Shown here in pieces: positions 35,063 to 46,164 of a stretch of DNA of 64,000 nt. Location of the stretch: the NCBI GenBank assembly GCA_002205965.3, contig NADL03000513.1, forward strand, positions 1,302,001 to 1,366,000, written 5' to 3'. This stretch comes from Kappaphycus alvarezii. Taxonomy: Eukaryota; Rhodophyta; Florideophyceae; Gigartinales; Solieriaceae. The notes below the pieces were generated by a model, which had not been told where the DNA came from, ran no database searches, and was given only the letters and a program-made list of their open reading frames with translations. Within the stretch, counting starts at the first letter, position 1. Each line of letters starts with the position of its first letter. The translations under genes were made by a program, and so were the position numbers.

Positions 35063-35450
35063 TGAAACAGAGAGGGGGGCAGCCGGGGCACTTCTAAAGG
35101 AGCCGTGGAGGCGATGCCGGTGGGTTTCAGAAAGTTGGGGGTAAAGGGTCAAGGTAATGTACCTTGATTGCTACAAGAATCCAGATGAGCCCCCTTGTTA
35201 TAGAAAGTAATGTGGTTCTACTCTAGAACCTCTATACTTGTGTTTACTCGTTAGAACTTACTCGAAAGTGGGGGTGTAACAACAGAATAGTACTATCTAC
35301 AAAACAGCTAAGTAAATAAAACGATAAAGTGGGGCTCCACGTCAAAAAAAAACCATTGAAATAAAATAAAACCGCTATCCGACTACGCTGGGCGTTTAAA
35401 TTCATTCAAGACAATATTTTTTCTCTGTTACAACCAACGCAAACTACTAG
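35063..35450 (-). repeat. E-family LTR, third copy (reverse, truncated)
   Basis: The reverse strand shows TGACGTGGAGCCCCACTTTATCG, in pieces matching 40885-40925, then GGGGGCTCATCTGGATTC and CCCCGGCTGCC, ending CCCTCTCTGTTTCA at 35063. It is homologous to the LTRs at 40717 and 56423. The outer end reaches the second arm of the family hairpin (TTGTAACAGAGA near 35440) but lacks the first arm. Confidence 0.8.
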
Positions 35451-35929
35451 AGGGTCCACATGGACCTGAGCGGCTCTAAGGTCCTTGTATCTGGAGGGAT
35501 TTTTCTGACTTTCATTCCATATATGAAGAAAACGTAAAAAGCAACGCTACCGACACAGCAGAGGTATATTTGATTGACAAAAAGGGCCAGTAGGTGTCAG
35601 AGCCACGCATAAGTTATAACATTGCTATTCTGTATGTCCCATTATTTCTGCTTTACGTTTATATCAGGAAATGATCCTACTTTCCTAATATCAAACTACC
35701 TAAAATATCCCCCCTACGCAAAAAAAGGGCACCTGTTATCTGGAAATTTGTTGGCATATAGAATGTCCAGGAGTTGCGAACGGACCATATTTCAACAGAA
35801 CCATGACTGATTTTTCCGCAAAGCATGGCTCACCATGAACACGGTCCGGCCGGACCACTGGTAGGTAGGGGGAGGACTGCTTCGGTCCATGAAAGTGATC
35901 CTTCGGAGGGATGGTCGTGAAATTAATCG
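35451..35929. other. no clear gene
   Basis: Spacer between the reversed LTR and gene P. No element end or motif recognised. Confidence 0.4.
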
Positions 35930-38900
35930 GTATCTAACGAACTTTCTCTAGAATCAGATTTTACAGAGGTGATGGTAGAAGATCTGGCACGTATTTTCTA
36001 TGCTAATGCCGTTCGCAATCTAGAATTTTAATGCATTTTGAGGGGTATTTTGCAACTATAGAGGGAGTTGTTGTGCTTCTGATTGATGGGCTACTAATTC
36101 AACTAATGCAGTGGCTAAATGAGTTCATCGTTCACAGGAAAATCTCTCAGAGTACTATAACCTTGGCGGATATGTACTCATACATTTCAGTACTCGTACT
36201 GTCTCATACAACTGTGTCTAACTTTGAAAGGACTATGGACATGTTGAGAAAAATTGGCCACATTCCACTTTCTCTAACGAGACTTAAGTTTATCGCGGAG
36301 AACATAAAGGCGTACTTTCTAATAGGAAAAAGTGATGACGTTAGGGTAACTTGGATTGTCCAAAGAGATAAAACTAGGCAGCTAACTGAGTTTGAGTGTT
36401 TGGCATTTCGTGACACAAAATAGTGTTCTTTATAACACTAAATATGCTGGCAAAGCTGGATAAAGACCTATTTGGGTTTCGTGCATCGGACAATCAAGTG
36501 AAAACAATAAGTTCTTGCAGGCAGACAGACAAGGTCATACGACGGACTATTGCAGATGCACTTTTCCGAATAGTGCTTTCCATTCTCTTTCGAAGACGCG
36601 GCGAGTCTCATGTGGATTCTGTACGCAAGCTCATTACTTTATTATTAGACGGCCGTGTTGAAAAGTCCTTGAAGAGCTGCATATTCATTGCAGACAGGGG
36701 ATATGGTAAAGAAGAACTCTTGGAGTTGTTGTCTGGATTTGGTGGTGGTTTGTTTTCTTTCATGTCAGATATTCTCTTAAGGGTACATCAATTTGTGGCC
36801 AGGGCTTTCCTGAAGCTTAGGAGAGCTGATGAACAAGATGCTGTTCATGAGTTTGAGCAACATCACAATAGTCGTTCCATGAATGATGTGGATTTAAATT
36901 GCAATAAAAAGGCAAGAGAAAATGTGGATTCAAGTCAGAGAGATAGTGAGAGCAGCAGGGCACTTCTTTCAAATCAGGGAAATCAGGCTGCAAGAGGGGG
37001 CATGGGGGAGCGAGAGTTTAACTGAATAATTCGACCGTCGTAAGGAGTTAATAATAGATGACAGCCCTCTCATTTAACTTGTGTGCAATTTCGCATCAAA
37101 ACAGCCTGTTGCTGGAAGCCGAGTAGGACCAAATAGAGCTGTTGCTCTCGCGGTAAGAGAGCGTGGAACTGAAAAGTTCGCCAAAGTTCTAAGATTCACT
37201 TACACGCCCCCCCCCCCCGTCGGTTCGGAGCTCTCTTGACACATGGATAGCAGTATCAAAGGCATCTTTTGACCTTTCTTTTTCTCTATTTCATTGTATT
37301 CGTCGGGTAGACGAAAGGTACATGTAAATGAAGCAACTAACAGAAAATTTTATTCTCAGTACTTGTGAGCCGCTTTCTCTTGGGCAAAGTTGTGCTGATA
37401 GTTTCATACTACGCCAGTTTCGTGTAACCGGCACGAAAGCGGGCCTTATACCGATTCGTTGTGATGATTTCAGAGACATTTTCGGTATACAAGGAACCAC
37501 TGCAAGTGATGAGAGAGGGCCTGCAAGCTGGTTTGAGTTTTTTACTACGGATGGTTCAGCACTAAACTATCTGCAGAGGCAATTAAAAGGGGGGCCGACA
37601 ACGAAAATGTTGTTGATGGCGCTCCCAGAGTGAAGGACCATGGGAAGGAAGTGTTTGAGATAGAAATGGTGTGTTTAAAGGAGACCAGATTTCTAGCTTG
37701 CTAGCCAGATGGCATTGCTGTTTTACGTAAGAGCTACTTTGGGGAGTGGGGAGATGACTGCTCTCAAATCACTACGAAAGACGAAGTTTTAATTCTGGAA
37801 ACAATAGAGGTAAAAACGCGTGTTGCAGCCTCTAGCCTTGATGCAGGGATAATAATTTCAGTTTCGGCCTTGATTTTGTGTGATGTGGGAGACGGGACAT
37901 TCCGCGAATACATCCAGAAGGAGTACATAGGCCAATTACTACATTAACTCGTCGTTCTCGGAATTGGTTCGGCGTTGTACGTTTCCACAACCAAGACAGG
38001 TATTCTTTATGTTGTAGTCGTTCGCTTTTCAAGTGACAAGCAAGATAAGTTTCAGCAGTCATTGAAAACTGCGGTGTCACCTATTGTATCGTGGGCACAT
38101 GAACCAGAACAAGCAATCACTTTGTACATTAAGCAGGAGTGTAAGGATTCTATTTTGTCCAGAATCCATTTCTGGGACATAGTCTACAGCTTTGTAAGGG
38201 AGAATGGTCCCTTTCCCCAAATCAAGTATTTTAAGCATGGAGCTCAGAGCTTCTATTCAAAGACGAAATTAGGCGTTGAAGGTCCTATGCAACTGCGGGC
38301 AATACTAAAATCCTCAACATCTCATTTTCAATGGGAGCAGAAAGTGATCCCACAGACTAGAATAGCAGTTATTATAAACGGGTTTCTGGGATGGCGAATG
38401 TACAAAAGTCGGGATGTACTCCACTTATCTGATTCATTTCGGTCACTGGACATCTACCGCAACGTACTAAACAAAGTGGAACCAACTGCTGAATTTGTAC
38501 TGAATGTCTCTCAAGAGCTTTTAAGTCATGCAGCTGCTCTAAATAGCTTACTGCAGATACAAAATCTGGCCAGCGATACAGAGGATCATCGAAGAGGGTT
38601 TTTTCGTGATTCTGTTTCAAAGGAAGATGTCAAGCGTTTGATTGGAATGGCACATACTTGGAAACGAAAACATTTTTCTTTTTTCAGTGATGGGCAAACG
38701 CTACGCCTTGCAGTGAACCGTTCTGAACCACAGAAAAACGAGTCTCTCTACTGTTCTCTTGGTAGTCAGTACACAAGATCTAGAAGAGGGCAAAAATCTT
38801 CGTATGCTTACAATCATTGCGGAGTCAGGCTATGCTTAAGAGTGCATGCTGCTCTGCGAAAGACTTGCTGGAGCATTTGCCACTCTCACAAAGATTTAAA

Positions 38901-39081
38901 GGCCCGTTTATTTTCAGAGAGTGCTACCCCTTCAAAGAAAAGTACTGATAACTCAAGAACTGGGAGAGAAGTCGGGCATCTCGTACTCAAGGGCAGGGCG
39001 AGGTATCGCAGCCCATTGAAGTTCAAGCTCAATTTGCAAATGATCCTTCGCATGGTGCTGAGGACTTTGACTATTTCGTAA
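35930..39081 (+). pseudogene. gene P: DDE-like plus PD-(D/E)XK-like transposon protein
   Basis: Pieces in order: DLARIFYANAVRNLEF (about 35960); 36031-36423 with LADMYSYISVLVLSHTT and RLKFIAENIKAYF; 36423-37025 with KLDKDLFGFRASDNQVKT and CIFIADRGYGKEELLELLS; 37328-37633 with CEPLSLGQSCADSFILRQFR. After a slip in a G run near 37590 a nuclease-like region follows: GADNENVV, ETRFLAC*PDGIAVL (PDG at 37705) and ETIEVKTRVA (EVK at 37807-37815). The frame then runs to 39081 with FREYIQKEYIGQLLH and LYVSTTKTGILYVVVV. The first half resembles a DDE transposase: candidate Asp in LDKDLFG and Asp91 of the second ORF in ADRGYG. The second half resembles YqaJ/lambda-exonuclease-type PD-(D/E)XK nucleases. 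At least two in-frame stops (37702, about 37943) and three frameshifts occur. I do not know a name for this family. Confidence 0.6.
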
Positions 39082-39543
39082 GTGATCACGTAGATCCAGT
39101 TCAACGTGACACTAATAATAGTTCCTCCAGTCCCCATCGTGAGAGTAGTTGTTCCTGGGAGCGCTCTTCATGAGCTTCAGCGAGACGGAAAAGTAATACA
39201 GGTTCTGACGAGGACTTGGGAAGAGTAAAACAATGGAGAAGGTCGGTATAGATGTATTTTATACGGCTGTGTCGTTCTTTACACTCTCAAATGATCGATA
39301 AATCGATCAGCAGCGTGATGATCGATATAACCATCATCAACGTTTTTTGGGCTCTTTACGTCCATCGTTGAGCCCCGAACTTTCCGTGTTCTTGTGTCAA
39401 TATTTATAACTTCTAGAATCTGAAACTTTGCAGACTACTATCTGATGGTCCTTTGTTTGCTTTGCAGCGGGAAGATTTGAGATCTGGTCCAGAACGTCTT
39501 ACTAGAGCTGATTCAAAATTTATGAGCGACTTATCCATCATAA
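39082..39543. other. spacer between gene P and hAT gene
   Basis: Short frames only; contains an ATCGATAAATCGATC-type palindromic stretch near 39295. Possible element termini were not resolved. Confidence 0.4.
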
Positions 39544-40716
39544 AACTCTGACAGTAGGGATATTACTCTCGAGCAACGCTATAGATGGTTTCGGCATCCA
39601 GTATTTAGAATTCAGGGATCTAGAGGAGGCCAATACATATATGGATCAAAGTCGTTCACAGATACAAAGAGGAGAGCCCCTCCAGCAGATGTCCACGAGT
39701 TTTTCACAACGGCAAGAGTTGGCGACGAATGTCGCAAGATCTGTGTGTGCTGTTCTGCCACATACATTGTTCATAGCAGAACATCAACTCTGCGAGCCCA
39801 TGCTCGGAAGCATGGTTTTATGATTGAAGGACACGGTCAAAACAGGTTTATGCAGAATAGTTTATTGCGAACCAAATGTCAGCTACCAAAAAAGGAGCAA
39901 GTAGAACATGCAAAAAAACATTTATGTCGATGGATTATCAACGCCAGCCTCCATTTTCTTTGCGTTGAAGACTGAAAGTTCAGCTGTTTCCTTTCACTGT
40001 CGAATAATGACATAAGTATTCCTTCTCGGGTAACTGTAAGCCGAAGGATTAAGGAAATGCACAGGTCAAAACGCATCGAACTAAAGTGGATACTATCGAG
40101 AGTTCCTGGAAACGACAGTTTGACAACTGACGCATGGTCATTGAGAGTTTTTTAAAGAAAAAATGGCGGTTACGGCACGCTGTATAACGGAGGACTGTAA
40201 ACTGGAACCTATCGTGCTGTATTTTCCACTTTTTATGTCGCCACACACAGGCGACGATACATGTGCCCTTCTGTACGATGTTCTTGAATCATGGAATCTA
40301 TGCAAAAAAGTCAGGGAAATAACTTCAGATAATGTAAGCGATGTCTGTAATGGGATATCAAAGCTACTGGGTAGGTTGCTAACGGAAGCTCACACAACAT
40401 CAAATTTAGAAGATTTTCATCTCCTATGTTTTGCTAATGTCGTCAGTCTTGGGGTCGAAGAGTGTCTTGGACTAATAGGAGAAGAAACTTTAACGATCAG
40501 ATCACTTATCAACTCCATTCGCGCCTCAGTGAAACGAAGGGATATATTTGCCTCCGTGAAAATAGAGCTTGGTGACAATGCTAATCTTCCTGTTCTTGAC
40601 GTGGAAACTAAGGGTTCGTCTACATTCCCGATGATAAAATATGCTTTTACTGCTTGGTGAGTATTTATGGCTGTATGTAATCGAATCCCTGATCTGGCTA
40701 TGTTCATTATTACGGA
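39544..40716 (+). pseudogene. hAT transposase, N-terminal part, interrupted by element E
   Basis: The frame beginning near 39544 contains a BED-type zinc finger: ICVCCSATYIVHSRTSTLRA, with CxxC at about 39742-39753 and HARKH following. After a TGA at 39973 the same frame continues IPSRVTVSRRIKEMHRSKRI, then NDSLTTDAWSLRV, which has the first catalytic Asp. A frameshift near 40150 leads to ARCITEDCKLEPIVLYFPLF, REITSDNVSDVCNGI (second Asp), HLLCFANVVSLGVEECLG and TFPMIKYAF. This is the standard hAT order. At 40717 it is cut by the 5' LTR of E, and the rest is at 56904. Removing E and one ACGGA copy makes IIT|EHDWERSS continuous. Confidence 0.9.
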
Positions 40717-41190
40717 TGTAACAATGTCTCTGTTACACCACTGTGTAATAGAGACTTGTTCGCTTTCGATATTCCAATTCTCTATTACACAGTGGTGTAA
40801 CAGAGAAAGCGCATCACTCTTGGAAGAATGTAGAAGCTTTACGTAACCGGGTAGCGGTTTTATTGCTGAGTATTTATTTTCTCTACAGTATTTTTATTTG
40901 ACGTGGAGCCCCACTTCATCGCCTTGTTTATGTTCTAGATAGTAGTATTACTTAGTTACAGCTCTACTTTCTAGTTACAGCCCTACTTTCTATTGCTTTC
41001 TACTGAGCTGGCACAACTCTGAGAGTTGTTTAGAAGAGCTGCCGTACTGTCTATAAATATGGGGCTCATCTGGATCCTCATGGGAATCCAGGTACACTCC
41101 ACACACCCTTTGCCCCAACTTTCTGAAATCCACTACCATCGTCTCTACTGTTACCTTAGCAGCACCCCGGCTGCCTCCCTCTCTGTTTCA
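40717..41190 (+). repeat. 5' LTR of E
   Basis: Starts TGTAACAATGTCTC and ends CTCTCTGTTTCA. A TATA box (GTCTATAAATATGG) lies near 41052. A 28-bp perfect inverted repeat sits just inside the start (40727-40754 and 40779-40806). Homologous to 56423-56898 and, reversed, to 35063-35450. Confidence 0.92.
40727..40806. repeat. 28-bp perfect hairpin in E LTR
   Basis: The arms run 40727-40754 and 40779-40806 and begin TCTCTGTTACACCACTG and TCTCTATTACACAGTGG. They are exact reverse complements, separated by 24 nt. The 3' LTR keeps the hairpin with a few substitutions. Confidence 0.95.
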
Positions 41191-41191
41191 C

Positions 41192-41208
41192 TGGTAGCAA
41201 CGCTTCCG
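41192..41208 (+). other. primer binding site of E
   Basis: One base after the LTR end, TGGTAGCAACGCTTCCG begins with the TGG complementary to a tRNA CCA end. The tRNA is not identified. Confidence 0.75.
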
Positions 41209-41913
41209 CCGGTTTCGCTGTATTTTTCTCTTTTATCTTGCTGTACTTCTAGTTTTTTTACACCTACTTTTTTGTGGGTTGTTGAATTTTGAAAAAAAAA
41301 TTGCTAACAGGTGTTACTGTAAGCAATATCATATACTGTACTTGTGGGCTGGAGTGCCAAGTACAGGAGAGTGCCTATGGGCTGGAGTGCCAGGTACTCT
41401 AATCCCCATTGTTCTACACAGGTCGCGGTTACTAGTTGGAGAACTAGGTAACCGGGAAGTTGGGGGTGCAGCATAGTCTGCGTTCTCTAGGTTATTCTGT
41501 TCAGGTAGCGTGCAGGCCTCACGAAGCTGCATGATCCTTTTCATAATGCTTAGAATCGACATTTGGGCTTAACTAAGTTGCCTTAGTAAAGCCGTACTTC
41601 TGACCAAGTCCCCATTTGAGGGTCCCCTCACAGTATTCCTATACAATCCTATTGCACTCGTTGGCTGTTAGCTAGGTCCACTGACTGGGTCACGGGTTCA
41701 GGTAACGCTCCATAGGGTTGACTTGGATTGGACTCGGACTAAGAGGTACGTGCTCAGAACGGGTATTTTTTGGTTATTCGCTAGCTTAAGGTCGGCTTAA
41801 GGGGCTTTCCTATAGGGTAAGGACGCTGATTGCAGTCTACATAGTAGATTGGTGGGGATATCCAGAACCGATTGCTGAGTCATACCGGAGTGTAGGTGTA
41901 ATAAAAGCTGCTG

Positions 41914-42701
41914 GTGAGCCACTCTCTCCGCGGTAAGGGAGCCAACCCGTCGTCCAGGGACGAATCCCTTGTAGATTTCAACTTCAAGTGCTTGAATTCA
42001 AGTTTTGGTGTTGGTATAAGGCTCAAAGTAAGAGTTTTGTTCAACATATCTTTCTTCAAACCAAATAAGCCTGTGTTTTTCGATGGCACTCGAGATGCGT
42101 TCGTTCATGGTTGCATTCAGTCGAAAAGTACCTGAGACTTATTCAGATGGGCCATGAAGAAGTCATCAGTGCCCAGAATGCTATCGACTTTGCTTCGACA
42201 TTCATAACCGGAACCGCCGCAAACTGGTGGTATACGGTTGTGTCCAAGAATGCTGTTCCGCCTACATGGGAAGCGTTCAAACTCCTGTTTGAGGCAGAGC
42301 TTGTCCCCAAGGACAGAATCATTCGAGCTCGCGACAAGCTTACCAAGATCCGCCAGAAAACGAGTGTAGCAGCGTACCGCTCGGAGTTCAGGAATTAGGT
42401 TATCAATATTCCCGGTATCAGTGAGTCGGAAAAATTGGCGCGGTTCTGGGAAGGTCTCAAACTCCACATTCTGTTGGAGATTCGTAAAGGGAGCCCAGCC
42501 AAGTTTGAAGTTGCGACTACTATTGCTCTACACGTTGATGGAGCATTTTACGGTGCAGGGTTTTTCACTGGCAGAGGTTCGTTTCACACCGATCGAAATG
42601 CCTCAGGTCCTATGGCGATGGATATCGGAAAACTGGAACGAAAAAACGATGGGCAGCGTCAGAAAGACTTGATGCACTACAAGTTCATATCCTATTTTTG
42701 A
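41914..42701 (+). pseudogene. Gag of element E, broken and interrupted
   Basis: The leading frame carries ISFFKPNKPVFFDGTRDAF. A frameshift at about 42112 leads to SVEKYLRLIQMGHEEVIS, then TFITGTAANWWYTVV and WEAFKLLFEAELVP, the retrotransposon Gag core. A TAG at 42396-42398 interrupts IRQKTSVAAYRSEFRN|VINIPGISESEKLARF. The frame then continues to MAMDIGKLERKNDGQRQKDL and MHYK, where foreign sequence begins near 42690. The zinc knuckle that should follow is found 12.8 kb away, at 55466. Gag would form the particle shell. Confidence 0.85.
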
Positions 42702-43302
42702 GGATTAGAATTTATATCCAGGTATTGGGCCAATTCCAAAAAGATTAAGATGTGTTTTTTTGTTTTTATCGGGCCGTCTCAAGCATTGATGCGTTTTTTA
42801 TTTCAATTACTATGAGATACGCGCGAAATTTTTTCAAAAAAAGCCGGCAACAGTGTCAGTCTATGTCGAATCTCATCAACAGTGCCGCGAATGAATCCCA
42901 CACAGATGCTGCACATCTTAATGTATTGGCATTGGACATGCTAACTTAGCAGCAACTACAATCGCCGTAAGTCATAGGTCCCTTCAGTTTTTTTTACTGA
43001 AATAATATGAACTTTGAACGTTGCCTAGCTGGGTTAAGATGTAATGATCTGAGAATATTCATCATTTATCTTAACTATTTTAGTAGTTCTCACCTTCTTA
43101 GGGAGACTCGAAATGTCACTATTGTCAGGGTTCTCGCAAAATTACGGGGTTGAAAGTGAGTTCCTGTGCGATGAAGGTCTATTCAATATTGCTTTGCTGC
43201 GGTAGTAATATCTTAGCTATAGTTTTGGTGCTTAATTTCATTTACGCAACTCTTCAATAATAATATTGGTTACACGGCTCGTTGCTTCTCTTTCGAGCGT
43301 TA
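42702..43302. other. left margin of the block inserted in E gag
   Basis: AT-rich sequence between the broken gag and the end of gene Y. I looked for terminal inverted repeats matching 55390-55465 and found none. Confidence 0.4.
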
Positions 43303-44613
43303 TCACGCCATTCTTGGGTGGTATCCATCCTGCCGTCCTTGCATGTACATAAAATCGCAATCTAACACGCTTTTATCATGAACGACAACCTTATCTTCAA
43401 GGATTACTTTGCATTGATCATCACAGTCATGGTAAATACCAAAACGGCGAACGCCGTCCCTCAGCATTAGCAATTGAATATTATTGCCACTCACCACTTC
43501 AATTTCACCCTCCTTCCGGTTTGATGACATGGTATCACTATTGCCCACGGGCCTTTTTTTCCCCTTTGAACAATTCCTACAACTGCAAAGTACTCAGTCG
43601 ATTGCTTCTGCTCAAAAGCATCGCCAACGTCGACTCGGCTTTTTGTGAAAATTATCCTTCTCTTGGAATACTGCGCGCTGAGAAGCGCCTGAACCACACA
43701 CCATTCCGCTATAATGTCATGCCCTGAAACTCTACTTGATATCTCACTTCCAGCATTGCGCACCCATCTGGCATGGCAGTACAAATTTAAATCATTTGAC
43801 CCCTCTTCTTCCAATCTAAATTCTCTTTTAAGTACAGTCAAATGGCAATTCAGTATGCCCTGGGCCATTGCAACAAAGCTAGACATAGGAAGGCATCCAT
43901 CACTCCCTACAACTACGTCGTCACTTCGCACTTCTCTAAAACGACTTAAAGCTTCCCAACACATGGCACTACTACGCAACTTTGAACTTACCTTCCTACC
44001 TCCTTGCAAATCCCTCCTCAGGGCTGTAATAAACAAAACTTTCAATTGCCTGTCAACATCTGCAATAAACTTTGCATGAGCTTCGCTCGCTGGATCTAGA
44101 TCAGTAACATGGCGGCCGAGCGTCAGCCGTCGTAGGCATCTGGAAGATCTGCTAACTACCGTTTTATCTGAGTCCCTCAGCATATTTTGGAGAACTCCAA
44201 TCCGTCCCTGCCTGTCATTTGCAAGATTGTGTTCAACGGCAGATAGCTGTGGGTCATGGTGGTTGTTTCTCACCACAGACCTTTTTAAAGGCTCGTGGGC
44301 AGCTTCAAACACAAGCTCCAGAAGTGGCGGGCGTGACCAAATAACAAGGGAGAGTGTAATGATATAATTCAACCATCCTGTGCAGGTTCGGCTTGTCCAA
44401 CACTTCAGCAACGCCAGCATTATTTCCCATTTGTACATAGACTGGTTTTTTGAACGAGTCTACAAACGAGAAATAGCGCATAGCCTTCTTTCTCAGTAGT
44501 GATAGCCATTAGAGAGAGCTCCGGACGTTCATTGAAGCTTCTTTGCCATCCACGTGATCGGCAGGCCAGCAAAATGTGGAGGCGATGAGGTCCTGCAAAT
44601 TTTCAAAGATATT
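43303..44613 (-). pseudogene. gene Y, C-terminal part (TNP2-like transposase)
   Basis: Beyond insertion B the frame resumes as NIFENLQDLIASTFCWPADH and continues with a premature stop into KAMRYFSFVDSFKKPVYVQM, then AEVLDKPNLHRMVELY. After a frame change comes LLELVFEAAHEPLKRSVVRN with AVEHNLANDRQGRI, a segment typical of the C-terminal half of TNP2/CACTA-like and Plavaka-like transposases. The last piece (43303-43548) is EIEVVSGNNIQLLMLRDGVR, then DDQCKVILEDKVVVHDKSVL. Frame changes show it is inactive. Confidence 0.7.
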
Positions 44614-46164
44614 TGTTAGTTTGTTAGACGCAGATTTTTTTGTCGCCGTCATCTACAGGCCTATAGTTTACTGTACTACCTCTCCATGTCCAAATTTGCT
44701 TGTAGTTCCGGTCCTTCCTCGTCCTCCCTGAGCCTCGCTTATCATTACCGCGGTCCTCTCCAAATTTACTTCCATTTTATCTAGATATTTTTATACTGTA
44801 TCTACCCCTCTGAATCGATCCCGAATCAAGTTCTTTTTCCCTTTTTGCTTACCTCCTCCTCCAAATTCACTTTTTTGAGAAAAAGGGCGCAAATGCACTA
44901 CTACAAAAGTCCCTTGCAGATTTATTTTACCTATTTCTAATCTATAGAACCTGCCCCGTGAGCCTATTTAAACCCCTTTATTCCAAGTTTTTAAACGTCC
45001 CGATCATTTTTCTCATCACACCTCTCCCCCCCACACACCCGAAACACCCTTCATTACCTCCCATTCCCCCAAACCTACAAAAATGACCAATCTACGCCCC
45101 TCGAAAATCATTTCCAGAAATCGCCATCCCCGCCCCCTAAACTTTATTCCCCTACTCCCTTTCGGACCTACTGACCGCGAGGACTACCTGCGCCGGCAAA
45201 CCAAGAAAAAGGTCATCGAATTCGTGCGTCGCCTCTTTATCGAGGATGAGGCGGAGGAGGTAGGTAAGGGGCGGGAGTGGGACATCGAGGAGGGAGCTGG
45301 GGAGACCTTTGAGGAGTAGGTAGCCCCTGCATTGGTCTATGAGGTTAATAACAAGGAGGACGGGGAGTATGAGGAGGAATAGGAAGATGAAGAGGAGGAA
45401 GGGGAGGTTGAAGAGGAGGATGAGAAGGAAGAGGAGGATGAAGAGGATGAAGAGGAGGAAGAGGAGGATGACGAGGACGAGGACGAGTTGGATGAGGGAA
45501 ATGGGGGCATGGAAAGTGTTGTACTGGTGGAGCCTGGACTGGAGAGTATGTATCAAGTGGTGCCGACGCTGGAACCGGATGGAGATATCTTTAGTAGTTT
45601 AGATATCTCCCAGGAGGGAATAGGGAGCTGTGAGCCATTCGCAGATATTTGTGGGGACTGCTTGGACAGTATGGATATTTTAGAGGAGTTGTTTGGATCT
45701 GATTTAGAGAATGGGAAATAAGAGGACCTCATTGATTGTTAGTTTCTTAAGTATCTTCTGTTCAGAGTATGTCATCCACACAAATTGTTTCTGTACATTT
45801 CCTGGTACCTTCTGTAGTTTTGTTCAGACTTTAGGGGTAGCCAAAAGTCTATTTAAGCTGAGTAAACTGCTTTCTCACGGAGAGTTCAAGCAAGTTGGCA
45901 GACAACTTCAAGCCCAGTCCCAAATAGTTAGGAAGTTGAGAGTCAACTTCAGACCCAAGAAGCATTTATTTTACCCTAGTCACTAAGCATAGGTGGTAGA
46001 CCCTGCCCGTTCCATACTTTCTTGTAGCCCATTCAGGTGTCTTCCCTATCCACTCCTTTTCGTTCGTTCAACTATACCACGGTAGCACTTCTGTCGCTTG
46101 CAACACCTCCGTCTTGGGTAAATTGGTTCTGAGGATCTCTTCCCCTGCTGATTTATCCCTAACA
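44614..46164 (+). mobile_element. element B: solo family-A LTR with internal ORF, perfect TSD
   Basis: A 1551-bp unit starting TGTTAG and ending CTAACA, flanked by ATATT at 44609-44613 and 46165-46169. Its right third matches the LTR that abuts the gypsy primer binding site at 3287, so the whole unit is best read as one long LTR. The left end bears no resemblance to the right end, so it is not a short element with two LTRs. It carries a TATTTAAAC box near 44965, the acidic ORF, a second TATA-like TCTATTTAAGCTGAG near 45853 and two hairpins. Excising it restores the Y frame exactly (EALNI|FENLQ). Confidence 0.88.
45083..45721 (+). pseudogene. acidic protein gene inside LTR B (best copy)
   Basis: The frame of 213 codons is MTNLRPSKIISRNRHPRPLN, a middle TDREDYLRRQTKKKVIEFVR, a long Glu/Asp tract (about residues 90-140), and a C-terminal half with MESVVLVEPGLESMYQVV, SSLDISQEGIGSCEPFADIC and DSMDILEELFGSDLENGK. 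Only two in-frame stops occur, both TAG (45317-45319 and 45380-45382), within Glu-rich runs where one base change from GAG would make them. Upstream is a CT-rich leader and a TATTTAAAC box. Homologues are at 10460, 19105 and 32053, with a fragment at 8.6 kb. No signal peptide, zinc motif or known domain is visible. An activator-like or protein-binding role is speculation. Confidence 0.7.

Noticed and set aside
45152-45556. Reverse ORF of 134 residues, Leu/Ile/Phe-rich, looking like a membrane protein
   Set aside because: It is the complement of the Glu-rich tract of the acidic ORF in element B; the forward frame has homologues.
44614-46164. Element B as a short two-LTR (TRIM-like) element
   Set aside because: The first few hundred bases show no similarity to the last few hundred, so there are not two LTRs.
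46068-46164. C-terminal residues SAGEEILRTNLPKTEVLQ as part of gene Y
   Set aside because: They are translated LTR sequence: the same residues appear in LTR copy A at about 3310-3380, and the true Y frame continues at 44613.
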